Assembly: GCF_011947265.1 (NCBI RefSeq)
Contig: NZ_JAATHD010000023.1
Span: 45,297 to 109,296 of the forward strand
Direction of reading: 5' to 3'
DNA: 64,000 bases
From: Paenibacillus sp. HB172176
GTDB taxonomy: Bacteria > Bacillota > Bacilli > Paenibacillales > Paenibacillaceae
The translations under genes and the position numbers were made by a program. The notes beneath the pieces were generated by a model, which ran no database searches, was not told the DNA's origin, and saw nothing but the letters and a program-made list of their open reading frames with translations. Below, in pieces: positions 16,874-24,892 of the stretch; the first letter of the stretch is position 1, and every line of letters starts with the position of its first letter.

Positions 16874-18454
16874 CTAGCTCCTGTTCAGCGAAGCTTCCGC
16901 TTTGCGAGCATTGGAATCGCCTGGTCTGCCTTGTTCTCCTTGATGACCGGGCTTAGCCGCTTCCAGTCTTGCTTTGCCCATCAGAATCGCGAAGATAATC
17001 GCGACAGCAGGCAGAATCACAGACCACTGGAACACATCAATAATCGAATCAGACAGCTTGCTTAGCAAGGAGTTAATTAATTCGGCCGGCAAGCCCATTT
17101 GGCTCTGAACCTGCGGATCAAGCAAGGCCTGCCCGCCTTTGATCCGATCCGCCAGCTGCGGATCTATATTCGGCGTGCTTTCAACGGCAGATTGGAAGCT
17201 CGTCTTCTGAATAACCCCGAACACGGTGACGCCAAGCGCCGAGCCGATCGTTCGGAAGAAAGTAATTAGCGATGAAGCGGAGCCTTTGTATTGCGGCGGC
17301 ACCGAGCTCAAGGTGGAGATGTTCAGCAAGGAGAAGGAAACGCCGATTCCAAGGCCCACGATAATCATGTAGAGAGTAATAATAAACCGACTTGTCGAGC
17401 TGTCCATCGCGAAGCCCAGCAATGCGGTTCCAAGCACCAAGGTAAGACCCGACACAATCATGACATTGCGGAATGGCAGTTTATTGGCAATCCATCCGCC
17501 AACTTGGCTGCTTAACACAACCCCGAGCATCATTGGAATGAGTACGGTGCTCGTCTGGGTTGCCGTCTTGTGGAAAACCCCTTGAATAAATATGGGAATA
17601 AAAGTTGCGGAGGCCATCATTACGCCGCCATAGAGCATCGAGATCATCATGCTGCTTGTGAACAACTTCTTGGAGAACAGACTAAGCTTGATAATTGGAT
17701 CCTTCGCTTTTGTCTCCGCCCACAGGAAGAGGGCGAGCAGAATGCCTGAACCGACAAACAATGAGATGGTATTAAAAGAATTCCACGCCCAATTATCGGT
17801 TCCGCCGAGCTCAAGACCAAACATCAGACAGAGAATCGCTCCCGTCAGAAGCAGCACGCCCGCATAGTCGATATATTGCTTCTTCGAGGTTCTTGTTTCA
17901 TGATAAGCCTTCATAATAAAGATAAAGGACAGAATGCCAATCGGCACGTTGATGTAGAAAATCCAGCGCCAGCTGAAGTTGTCGGTGATTGCTCCGCCCA
18001 GAATCGGTCCGAAGACGCTCGAGATGCCGAACACGGCTCCGAACAGCCCCATCATCTTGCCCCGCTTCTCCGCCGGAAACAAGTCGAATATAATCGTGAA
18101 TACGATTGGCATTAAGGCGCCGCCGCCAATCCCTTGAATCGCCCGGTAAATAATAAGCTGATCCATATTCTGAGCCGTTCCGCATAGAATAGAACCAATT
18201 ATGAATAAGGCGAGTCCAAGCATGAAGAAACGCTTGCGTCCATACATATCCGATAATTTGCCAAAAATCGGCGTTGAGACGACCATGGCGATCATGTAGG
18301 CGGAATACACCCAGATGAAATTCTCGAAGCCTCCCAGCTTCTTGATGATCGTCGTCATAGCGGTTGATACGATAGTCTGATCCAGGGCGGCCATAAATAA
18401 CCCGAGCAGCAGACCGGCAACGACCAGCTTTACATTGCTTTTATTTGCGTCCAC
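16874..18454 (-). CDS. MFS multidrug exporter (DHA2, EmrB/QacA type)
   Basis: A 526-residue proton-driven efflux protein with about 14 membrane segments. The early motif LDQTIVSTAMTTI, the motif A loop GKLSDMYGRKRFF and the motif C-like GPILGGAI mark DHA2 exporters. A non-membrane stretch (about residues 425-470) precedes the last segment, and a charged tail follows. It is the first gene of an operon with PadR. Twin palindromes overlap a strong promoter upstream, so substrate-induced derepression is expected. The drug is unknown. Confidence 0.92.
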   Translation of the reverse strand: MDANKSNVKLVVAGLLLGLFMAALDQTIVSTAMTTIIKKLGGFENFIWVYSAYMIAMVVSTPIFGKLSDMYGRKRFFMLGLALFIIGSILCGTAQNMDQLIIYRAIQGIGGGALMPIVFTIIFDLFPAEKRGKMMGLFGAVFGISSVFGPILGGAITDNFSWRWIFYINVPIGILSFIFIMKAYHETRTSKKQYIDYAGVLLLTGAILCLMFGLELGGTDNWAWNSFNTISLFVGSGILLALFLWAETKAKDPIIKLSLFSKKLFTSSMMISMLYGGVMMASATFIPIFIQGVFHKTATQTSTVLIPMMLGVVLSSQVGGWIANKLPFRNVMIVSGLTLVLGTALLGFAMDSSTSRFIITLYMIIVGLGIGVSFSLLNISTLSSVPPQYKGSASSLITFFRTIGSALGVTVFGVIQKTSFQSAVESTPNIDPQLADRIKGGQALLDPQVQSQMGLPAELINSLLSKLSDSIIDVFQWSVILPAVAIIFAILMGKARLEAAKPGHQGEQGRPGDSNARKAEASLNRS

Positions 18455-18478
18455 ATGTATCCTTCCTTCCAGTTCTTA

Positions 18479-18522
18479 TTCAAATTTGAGTACCCTCGAC
18501 TTATTATACTCAAATTTGAGTA
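18479..18522. promoter_or_regulatory. Twin palindromic operators (probable PadR sites)
   Basis: TACTCAAATTTGAGTA (18507-18522, perfect) and TTCAAATTTGAGTA (18479-18492, core TCAAATTTGA perfect) have centres exactly 30 bases apart, about three helical turns. The first lies inside the promoter spacer, the second near the start of transcription. Confidence 0.82.
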
Positions 18523-18530
18523 TGGGTCAA
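18503..18530 (-). promoter_or_regulatory. Strong promoter of the MFS-PadR operon
   Basis: TTGACC (18530-18525), 16-base spacer, perfect TATAAT (18508-18503) on the minus strand. The upstream palindrome fills the spacer, so a bound repressor would block RNA polymerase. Confidence 0.82.
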
Positions 18531-18643
18531 TTGTTTTTTTCGTAAACATGGAATTACACTTCCTAAGGATACCCGGCTTGAATTGGGATCATGTTCTAAC
18601 GTAAGGGGCGGTTGTTTAGGTGAAGAGTTGCGTTTAATTTACG

Positions 18644-18692
18644 AAAAAAACTGGCCTTTAGCGAGCTTCAAAAGCTCTGCTATAAGCCAGTT
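18644..18692 (-). terminator. Terminator of the sdhCAB operon
   Basis: On the minus strand AACTGGC pairs with GCCAGTT, with an inner AGAGCTT/AAGCTC stem, followed by TTTTTTTCG. It lies 35 bases after the sdhB stop. Confidence 0.88.
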
Positions 18693-18726
18693 CTTACTGC
18701 CACCATAGATATGATAAGTTTTCAAT

Positions 18727-19491
18727 CTACATGCCAAGCCATTTCTTGAACAGGTGCTTGGTCGTATCCTTGTTCATCGCTGCAATGGAAGTTGTGAGCG
18801 GAATGCCCTTCGGACAGGAACGCACGCAGTTCTGCGAGTTGCCGCAGCCTTCAATGCCGTCGTCGGTCATCAAAGCGTCAAGACGCTCTTCCTTGTTCAT
18901 TTCGCCGGTCGGATGCGCGTTGAACAGACGAACCTGGGAGATCGCCGCAGGACCGATAAAGCTGTTGCGGTCGTTCACGTTCGGACAAGCCTCGAGACAG
19001 ACGCCGCAGGTCATGCACTTCGACAATTCGTACGCCCATTGACGCTTCGACTCCGCCATGCGCGGTCCGGGTCCGAGATCATAGGTTCCGTCGATCGGAA
19101 TCCACGCCTTCACCTTCTTCAGCGCATTGAACATGCGCTCGCGGTTGATGACGAGGTCGCGCACGATCGGGAAGGTCTTCATCGGCTCGAGACGAATCGG
19201 CTGCTCCAGCTGATCAACAAGCGCGCTGCAGGCTTGGCGGGGCTTGCCGTTAATAACCATCGAGCAGGCTCCGCAAACCTCTTCCAGGCAATTGGATTCC
19301 CAGCATACGGGAGCCGTCTTCTTGCCGTCCGCTGTTGTCGGATTGCGCTGAATCTCCATTAAGCCGCTGATTACGTTCATATTCGGGCGATACGGAATTT
19401 CGAATTCTTCCGTATAGGGAGCGGAATCCGGCGTGTCTTGACGGGAAATGATGAATTTCACCTTTTTGGTTGCCACATTTGCTTCAGCCAT
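18727..19491 (-). CDS. sdhB: Succinate dehydrogenase iron-sulfur subunit
   Basis: Carries electrons from the flavoprotein to the membrane quinone site. The 254-residue protein binds a [2Fe-2S] cluster through CWESNCLEEVCGAC and a later cysteine (RQACSALV), then [4Fe-4S] and [3Fe-4S] clusters through CMTCGVCLEACP and CGNSQNCVRSCPKGIPL. It starts 3 bases after the sdhA stop with GGAG inside the sdhA end, so translation is coupled. The Bacillus-type succinate:menaquinone reductase assignment fits the subunit set and the futalosine-type menaquinone genes elsewhere in the window. Confidence 0.96.
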   Translation of the reverse strand: MAEANVATKKVKFIISRQDTPDSAPYTEEFEIPYRPNMNVISGLMEIQRNPTTADGKKTAPVCWESNCLEEVCGACSMVINGKPRQACSALVDQLEQPIRLEPMKTFPIVRDLVINRERMFNALKKVKAWIPIDGTYDLGPGPRMAESKRQWAYELSKCMTCGVCLEACPNVNDRNSFIGPAAISQVRLFNAHPTGEMNKEERLDALMTDDGIEGCGNSQNCVRSCPKGIPLTTSIAAMNKDTTKHLFKKWLGM

Positions 19492-19494
19492 CGT

Positions 19495-21276
19495 TTATTC
19501 TCCTTTCTTCTTCTCTGCGGTTTCGTCTTTCTTTTTATCGGTCGAATAATCGCGCTTACGCGGCTTGATCAAGGACACATCGACATCCTCATAGGAGATG
19601 CTAGGTCCTTCCTTCGTCCACGATGCGATCGTCGTTTTCATGTACGTGTCGTCATTGCGGTCCGGGAATTCCGGCTTGTAATGCGCGCCGCGGCTCTCGT
19701 TACGCAGAAGAGCGCCTTTTGTCATCGCTTCGGATAATTCAAGCATGTTCCACAATTGACGCGTGAACGCGACGCCTGCATTGTTCCATGAAGCGGTATC
19801 GTTAATATTAATGTTCTTGTAGCGCTCTTTCAGTTCCTTGATTTTGCCGATTGTCGCTTCCAGCTTGTTATTGAACCGAACAACCGTCATGTTGTTCGTC
19901 ATCCACTCGCCGAGCTCTTTGTGAATGACATAAGCGTTCTCCGTGCCGTTCATGCCAAGAATGCGCTGATGCTTCTCGGTGTTTTGCTTCGTCGCCCGGT
20001 CGAATACCGAGGAGGATACATCCTCCGACGATTTCTTGAGGCCTTTGATATACTCAACGGCCTTCGGTCCGGAAACCATACCGCCATAGATCGCCGAAAG
20101 CAATGAGTTCGCTCCAAGACGATTGGCGCCGTGATATTGATACTCGCATTCGCCCGCGGCGAACAAGCCGGGAATATTCGTCATTTGATTATAATCGACC
20201 CACATGCCGCCCATCGAATAATGCACCGCCGGGAAGATCTTCATCGGAATTTTGCGCGGATCGTCGCCCATGAATTTCTCGTAAATCTCGATAATGCCGC
20301 CAAGCTTCACGTCCAGCTCCTTCGGATCCTTGTGGGACAGATCGAGATAGACCATGTTCTCGCCGTTGATGCCCAGCTTCTCGTCTACGCACACATGGAA
20401 GATCTCGCGCGTCGCGATATCGCGCGGAACCAGGTTTCCGTAGGCCGGATATTTCTCCTCAAGGAAGTACCAAGGCTTGCCGTCCTTGTACGTCCAGATC
20501 CGTCCGCCCTCGCCGCGCGCCGATTCGGACATGAGACGAAGCTTGTCGTCCCCTGGAATCGCCGTCGGGTGAATTTGGATGAATTCGCCGTTCGCATAGT
20601 TAACGCCTTGCTGATAGACCGCGCTTGCAGCCGTGCCTGTGTTGATAACGGAATTCGTTGTTTTGCCGAAAATAATGCCGGGACCGCCCGATGCCAGAAT
20701 AACCGCATCGCCGCGAACCGTGCTGACCTCCATCGAGCGAAGATCCTGCACCGATACGCCGCGGCATACGCCGTCGTCGTCAAGCACCGCGCCAAGGAAT
20801 TCCCAGTTCTCGAATTTGTTGACGAGACCGGCTGCTTCCCAGCGACGAACTTGCTCGTCCAGCGCATAGAGCAGCTGCTGACCTGTCGTAGCGCCCGCGA
20901 ATGCCGTTCTATGGTATTTCGTGCCGCCGAAGCGGCGGAAATCGAGCAAGCCCTCGGAGGTTCTGCTGAACATAACGCCCATGCGGTCCATCAAGTGGAT
21001 AATGCCGGGAGCCGCTTCGCACATTGCTTTAACCGGAGGCTGATTCGCGAGGAAGTCGCCGCCGTAGATCGTATCGTCAAAGTGCTCCCAAGGGGAGTCG
21101 CCTTCGCCTTTTGTATTGACCGCGCCGTTAATGCCGCCTTGCGCGCAAACTGAATGAGAACGCTTCACCGGCACGAGGGAGAACAGGTCGACGTGCACGC
21201 CGGCTTCCGCTGCTTTAATAGTCGCCATCAGGCCGGCAAGTCCGCCGCCGACAACGATAACTTTGTTTTTTGCCAT
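19495..21276 (-). CDS. sdhA: Succinate dehydrogenase flavoprotein subunit
   Basis: Oxidises succinate to fumarate. The 593-residue protein shows the FAD-binding VVGGGLAGLMATIKAAEAG at the N terminus, the covalent-FAD histidine in KRSHSVCAQGGIN (H41), HPTAIPGDD, the active-site arginine region ARGEGGRIW, and HYSMGGMWVD plus GANRLGANSLL. A lysine- and glutamate-rich tail (DKKKDETAEKKKGE) closes it. The gene lies between sdhC and sdhB, with 24 and 3 bases of spacing. Fumarate reductase would look similar, but the cytochrome b558-type partner favours SDH. Confidence 0.96.
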   Translation of the reverse strand: MAKNKVIVVGGGLAGLMATIKAAEAGVHVDLFSLVPVKRSHSVCAQGGINGAVNTKGEGDSPWEHFDDTIYGGDFLANQPPVKAMCEAAPGIIHLMDRMGVMFSRTSEGLLDFRRFGGTKYHRTAFAGATTGQQLLYALDEQVRRWEAAGLVNKFENWEFLGAVLDDDGVCRGVSVQDLRSMEVSTVRGDAVILASGGPGIIFGKTTNSVINTGTAASAVYQQGVNYANGEFIQIHPTAIPGDDKLRLMSESARGEGGRIWTYKDGKPWYFLEEKYPAYGNLVPRDIATREIFHVCVDEKLGINGENMVYLDLSHKDPKELDVKLGGIIEIYEKFMGDDPRKIPMKIFPAVHYSMGGMWVDYNQMTNIPGLFAAGECEYQYHGANRLGANSLLSAIYGGMVSGPKAVEYIKGLKKSSEDVSSSVFDRATKQNTEKHQRILGMNGTENAYVIHKELGEWMTNNMTVVRFNNKLEATIGKIKELKERYKNININDTASWNNAGVAFTRQLWNMLELSEAMTKGALLRNESRGAHYKPEFPDRNDDTYMKTTIASWTKEGPSISYEDVDVSLIKPRKRDYSTDKKKDETAEKKKGE

Positions 21277-21300
21277 TACGCTTCGCTCCTTGTCTACAAT

Positions 21301-21972
21301 CTAACCGATTGTTAGTAATGCTGTCGCTGCGTTCGCAGCTTCCTGGAATTCATCGCCCGTGAAAGCAACGAGCGCGAGAATGAATAATGCGGACACGAGC
21401 ACGAACACGCCCATACAGATATAGGAGGAGATACGTTGAGCTCGAGGGCCGACCGTAATGCCCCAGCTGACCATGAACGCCCAAAGGCCATTGCTGAAGT
21501 GGAATACGGTAGCCAGTATTCCGATAATATAAAGGATGAAATAAACAGGGTTCGTCGCGATTTCATTCATCTTGGCGCCTAACTCTTCATGCGTAATATT
21601 GCCGAGATACACCTGAATCCTCGTTTGATACACATGCCAGAACACAAAGATGAACGTAATCACGCCGGTGAAGCGTTGAGCCGTGAACGCCCAGTTGCGT
21701 CCATACTTGAATCTGCCCGTGTTCACGTTCGATTGGTAAGCCACGTACAAGCCGTAGATGCCATGGAACAGAAGCGGCAGATAGATGCCGAAGATTTCGA
21801 GAATCGGCAGCACCGGCAAGCTGTTGATCATGCTTACTCCATTGGCAAAGCCTTCGGGTCCGCGCTCATAGGACTGATAATTGGTCAGTCCGTGCAGCAA
21901 AATAAACCCGCCCAGCGGAATGATTCCGAGAAGCGAGTGCAGCTTGCGCGAAAAATACGAATTTTCTTTCAT
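21301..21972 (-). CDS. sdhC: Succinate dehydrogenase cytochrome b558 subunit
   Basis: Single-gene diheme membrane anchor of the Bacillus-type succinate:menaquinone oxidoreductase. The 223-residue protein has five predicted membrane segments with histidines suited to heme ligation (FILLHGLTN, LLFHGIYGL, FVFWHVYQT, ATVFHFSNG). ATG at 21972 is preferred to an upstream frame start at 22023 because the family begins about here and AAGGAGAAGG lies just upstream. It leads the sdhCAB operon, driven by a strong promoter at 22034-22062. Confidence 0.94.
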   Translation of the reverse strand: MKENSYFSRKLHSLLGIIPLGGFILLHGLTNYQSYERGPEGFANGVSMINSLPVLPILEIFGIYLPLLFHGIYGLYVAYQSNVNTGRFKYGRNWAFTAQRFTGVITFIFVFWHVYQTRIQVYLGNITHEELGAKMNEIATNPVYFILYIIGILATVFHFSNGLWAFMVSWGITVGPRAQRISSYICMGVFVLVSALFILALVAFTGDEFQEAANAATALLTIG

Positions 21973-22033
21973 TTGATTCCTTCTCCTTTCAAGACTGGAA
22001 ATGCTCGTTCGCTTGATAAACATGCCATTTCAC

Positions 22034-22062
22034 ATTGTAACGCTAGCCTTTTCCCCCGTCAA
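22034..22062 (-). promoter_or_regulatory. Promoter of sdhCAB
   Basis: TTGACG (22062-22057), 17-base spacer, TACAAT (22039-22034), about 62 bases before the sdhC start on the minus strand. Spacing and both boxes are close to the sigma-A consensus. Confidence 0.82.
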
Positions 22063-22208
22063 CAAAAGTCGACATCTCTAAACCCTTCTTCCATCCTACT
22101 CCTTTTACGCTTATAATGGAATTGCTTATTATTTATTAAAAGTTATAACGAAAGTGTATAAGAGGCAAGCTATGATAACAATTCAGCTCTCTAAAAGGTG
22201 TGTTGATC

Positions 22209-23114
22209 ATGTATGAAGAGCTTCATGTATTCAGAGTTATCGTCGAGCAATCCAGCATGAACAAAGCAGCGGGTCTGCTTAATTTGTCCCAGCCTGCACT
22301 CTCGCGCAAGCTCTCCAAGCTTGAAGGTGAGCTTGGTGTAGAGCTGTTCCGGCGAATCGGAAAGCGCCTGGAGCTTACCCGGATCGGGCAGTTGACGTAT
22401 GAATACGCCCTCGAACTGCGCGAGCTTCACAGCCAGTATTTGCAGACGGCGGCCGAGTTTACAACCTCGGGCAGAAGCATGCTGACGATCGGCGCCAGCT
22501 TGACCACCTTGCAGACGACATTGCCGGATGTCATTCAAAGCCTTACATCCGCCCATCCCGAATTCGACATCAAGGCCATCACTGGCAAAACGCATGAAAT
22601 CATCGGTTATGTGCGCGAGCATAAAGTCGATCTCGGCATCATAGCTTCAAGCATAGACGACCCAACGCTTCGCTGCGTGCCGCTCTTCGATGACAATCTC
22701 TTGCTCGTTCTGCCTCGCAGTCTTATGATTACAGATAAGGGAACGCTTAACATCGAAGATCTGAACGGCATGCCGATGATTCTATTCTCCAAAGGCACCT
22801 GGTACCGCATTTTGACGGATGAGCTGTTCGATACCTACAAGCTGTCTCCCGACGTGAGAATGGAGATTGATTCGTTCGAAGCCATTTTGCGCCTGCTGCA
22901 CACTTGCCGCTCCGCCACGCTGCTGCCCAAATCGTACATGCGCGAGCAATTGATCATCGACAACGAGCTGATCGCGGTGCCGATCAAAGAGCTTCAGAAC
23001 GCGAAGCGCACCACCTCGCTCATTCACGCGGCCCCGGATACGCTCAGTCCATCCGTAAGGCTGTGCATCAGCGAAATAACGGCGAAATACGCTCGCTCCG
23101 CCGAAGACGACTGA
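22209..23114 (+). CDS. LysR-family transcriptional regulator
   Basis: A 301-residue regulator, divergent from sdhCAB. It has an N-terminal winged helix-turn-helix (SSMNKAAGLLNLSQPALSRKL), a linker helix and an effector domain with LTIGASLTTLQTTLPDVI and VDLGIIAS. ATG at 22209 lies 8 bases after AAGGTG; GTG at 22200 is an alternative that overlaps that site. LysR proteins often control the divergent unit, so sdhCAB is a possible target, though no clear T-N11-A box was found. It is CcpC/YwqM-like only in general terms. Confidence 0.86.
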   Translation: MYEELHVFRVIVEQSSMNKAAGLLNLSQPALSRKLSKLEGELGVELFRRIGKRLELTRIGQLTYEYALELRELHSQYLQTAAEFTTSGRSMLTIGASLTTLQTTLPDVIQSLTSAHPEFDIKAITGKTHEIIGYVREHKVDLGIIASSIDDPTLRCVPLFDDNLLLVLPRSLMITDKGTLNIEDLNGMPMILFSKGTWYRILTDELFDTYKLSPDVRMEIDSFEAILRLLHTCRSATLLPKSYMREQLIIDNELIAVPIKELQNAKRTTSLIHAAPDTLSPSVRLCISEITAKYARSAEDD

Positions 23115-23222
23115 ATAGAAACGGCTCTTGCTTTTCCGAGCTTGTCCATCATTATTGCCATAATCAAGCCTATGAATCCATGACCCTCTTGGCGGAGGGA
23201 TCAAACTAACCGAGGTGAACCT

Positions 23223-24872
23223 GTGATCGATTTAATTAAACATCAAGAATGGAAGAAATACATAGCGGCTGCAGCCGTATTTACCGTCATTTTTCTGCTA
23301 CTCGAGATTTACCCTTCCTTTACGGCCGCGAATCAGTCTCCTTATGAAGGCGAAGTAATCGAAGCCGGACAGGCGGAACAACTAGCCGTGAAATTCGCCG
23401 AAGAGCAGACAGGGCTGTCCGCAGTTAGCGCAGTTGCGATGCATCAATCCGACAAGCTTGTTAACGGCTATCTCTCGAAGGAGAAGCTTATCGAAGATTA
23501 TGAAGACAGCTATGACCGGGCCATACCGACAGATACCTATCAGGTGAATATGGAGCTGGGGCAATCAAGCTACCATTCTTTCGTCTACGTTCATATGTAT
23601 ACGAAGCAGATTACCGGCTGGAACTTCATCCTTCCCGGCGATCGTCCTGACGAAACGGACGAACGTCAAACCTTGCAGCGCCTGCTTTACAGTCGCGATT
23701 TCAAGGAAAGCGAGACAGCCGATTTGCAGAGGAATGAGAAGGGCGAGTGGAGCGTATCACCGACCGGCTACGGGATCGGCGAAGCCAAGCTTCGCATTGT
23801 CATGCGTTCACAACTCATTGACGGCAAAGCTGTCGTGACCGAATATAAGCCTGCCTTTGTGGTCCCTGACAGCTATGTTCAATATGTAGAGGATCAGGAT
23901 CATTTGGCCAAGCTGCTTACCAATATCGGCTATCTGTTGATGAGCATTGTTCTCGGCATTCTGGCGATTGTCTATGCGATTTTGTATCGCAAGCATACTT
24001 CTTTTAAATACGGCAGTTGGCTGACCGTCATCTTCTTCATCGCGTATCTCATAATGAACCTGAACGTGCTGAAAGGCATTCGCGCCTCGCAAGGAGAGAC
24101 TTGGATGAGCGACGCCGTCATTGTCGTAACGATCGTCTTCACGATCATACTCGCCGTCCCTATGGCAGCTTCCATCTACTTCTCCATGGTAGCCGGAGAC
24201 GGCTTATGGAAAGCGCAAGGGCGTAAGCTCTGGCCAAGGCTCGGCCAGCCGGGCTACGGGCAATATGTATGGCGCAGCATGGGGCTCGCCTATTTGTTCG
24301 CCGCGATTCTGCTCGGGCTGCAGCCGCTTATATTCATCCTGCTGTCGAACGTGATCGGCACTTGGGGAACAAGCGACGTGACCATGTCCCCTTACAACAT
24401 GAGCGTTCTCTGGCTGATGCCGGTGCTCGCATGGGCGGCGGCGATATCGGAAGAAGCGGTGTACCGGTTCTTCGGGATCGGCCTATTCAGGAAATGGTTC
24501 CGCAGCACCTTCATCGCGGCCTTGATTCCAACGTTGTCCTGGGCGCTTGGCCATGTGATGTATCCGTTCTATCCTGCCACGACCAGGTTAATCGAGCTGA
24601 TGGTCATCGGTTTACTGTTCAGCTTTATTTTCGTCAAATACGGCTTCATCACGTCCATGTTCACGCATGCCATCTTCAACAGCGTCGCCGTAGGAAGCTC
24701 ACTGTTCATGATTGGGAAACCGATCGATATGATTTCCGCTGCCTTCTTCATCGCGCTGCCGCTGTTCATCGCCTGGCTGCTGCGGAAGCTTGATCGACGC
24801 CGGCAAGGTGAAGCGGTTGTGACGTCCTCTGGCGGCGTGGCACTGTTCAATCCGAATGAAAAAAGGGAGTGA
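23223..24872 (+). CDS. CPBP-family intramembrane metalloprotease-like protein
   Basis: A 549-residue membrane protein. It has one N-terminal membrane anchor (about 14-32), an extracytoplasmic region of about 200 residues with PepSY-like character, then six or more segments ending in a CPBP (Abi) domain. The protease motifs are EEAVYRFFGIGLF (glutamate pair and arginine), GHVMYPFYP and the later FTHAIFN histidine. GTG at 23223 follows GAGGTGA. The substrate is unknown; family members process prenylated proteins or peptides in eukaryotes and work in bacteriocin immunity in some bacteria. No bacteriocin gene is near. Confidence 0.84.
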   Translation: MIDLIKHQEWKKYIAAAAVFTVIFLLLEIYPSFTAANQSPYEGEVIEAGQAEQLAVKFAEEQTGLSAVSAVAMHQSDKLVNGYLSKEKLIEDYEDSYDRAIPTDTYQVNMELGQSSYHSFVYVHMYTKQITGWNFILPGDRPDETDERQTLQRLLYSRDFKESETADLQRNEKGEWSVSPTGYGIGEAKLRIVMRSQLIDGKAVVTEYKPAFVVPDSYVQYVEDQDHLAKLLTNIGYLLMSIVLGILAIVYAILYRKHTSFKYGSWLTVIFFIAYLIMNLNVLKGIRASQGETWMSDAVIVVTIVFTIILAVPMAASIYFSMVAGDGLWKAQGRKLWPRLGQPGYGQYVWRSMGLAYLFAAILLGLQPLIFILLSNVIGTWGTSDVTMSPYNMSVLWLMPVLAWAAAISEEAVYRFFGIGLFRKWFRSTFIAALIPTLSWALGHVMYPFYPATTRLIELMVIGLLFSFIFVKYGFITSMFTHAIFNSVAVGSSLFMIGKPIDMISAAFFIALPLFIAWLLRKLDRRRQGEAVVTSSGGVALFNPNEKRE

Positions 24873-24875
24873 CAG

Positions 24876-24892
24876 ACCGTTTAAGACGGTCC
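24876..24892 (-). terminator. Hairpin overlapping the uvrC stop
   Basis: GACCGT and ACGGTC pair around the uvrC stop codon; on the minus strand TGTCACTCCCTTTTTTC follows. The T run is about 10 bases away, so this is a weak terminator call. Confidence 0.45.

Noticed and set aside
23223..24872. CPBP protein considered as part of a bacteriocin immunity or defence system
   Set aside because: No bacteriocin precursor, modification enzyme or defence gene is adjacent; a stand-alone CPBP protein is common in Firmicutes.
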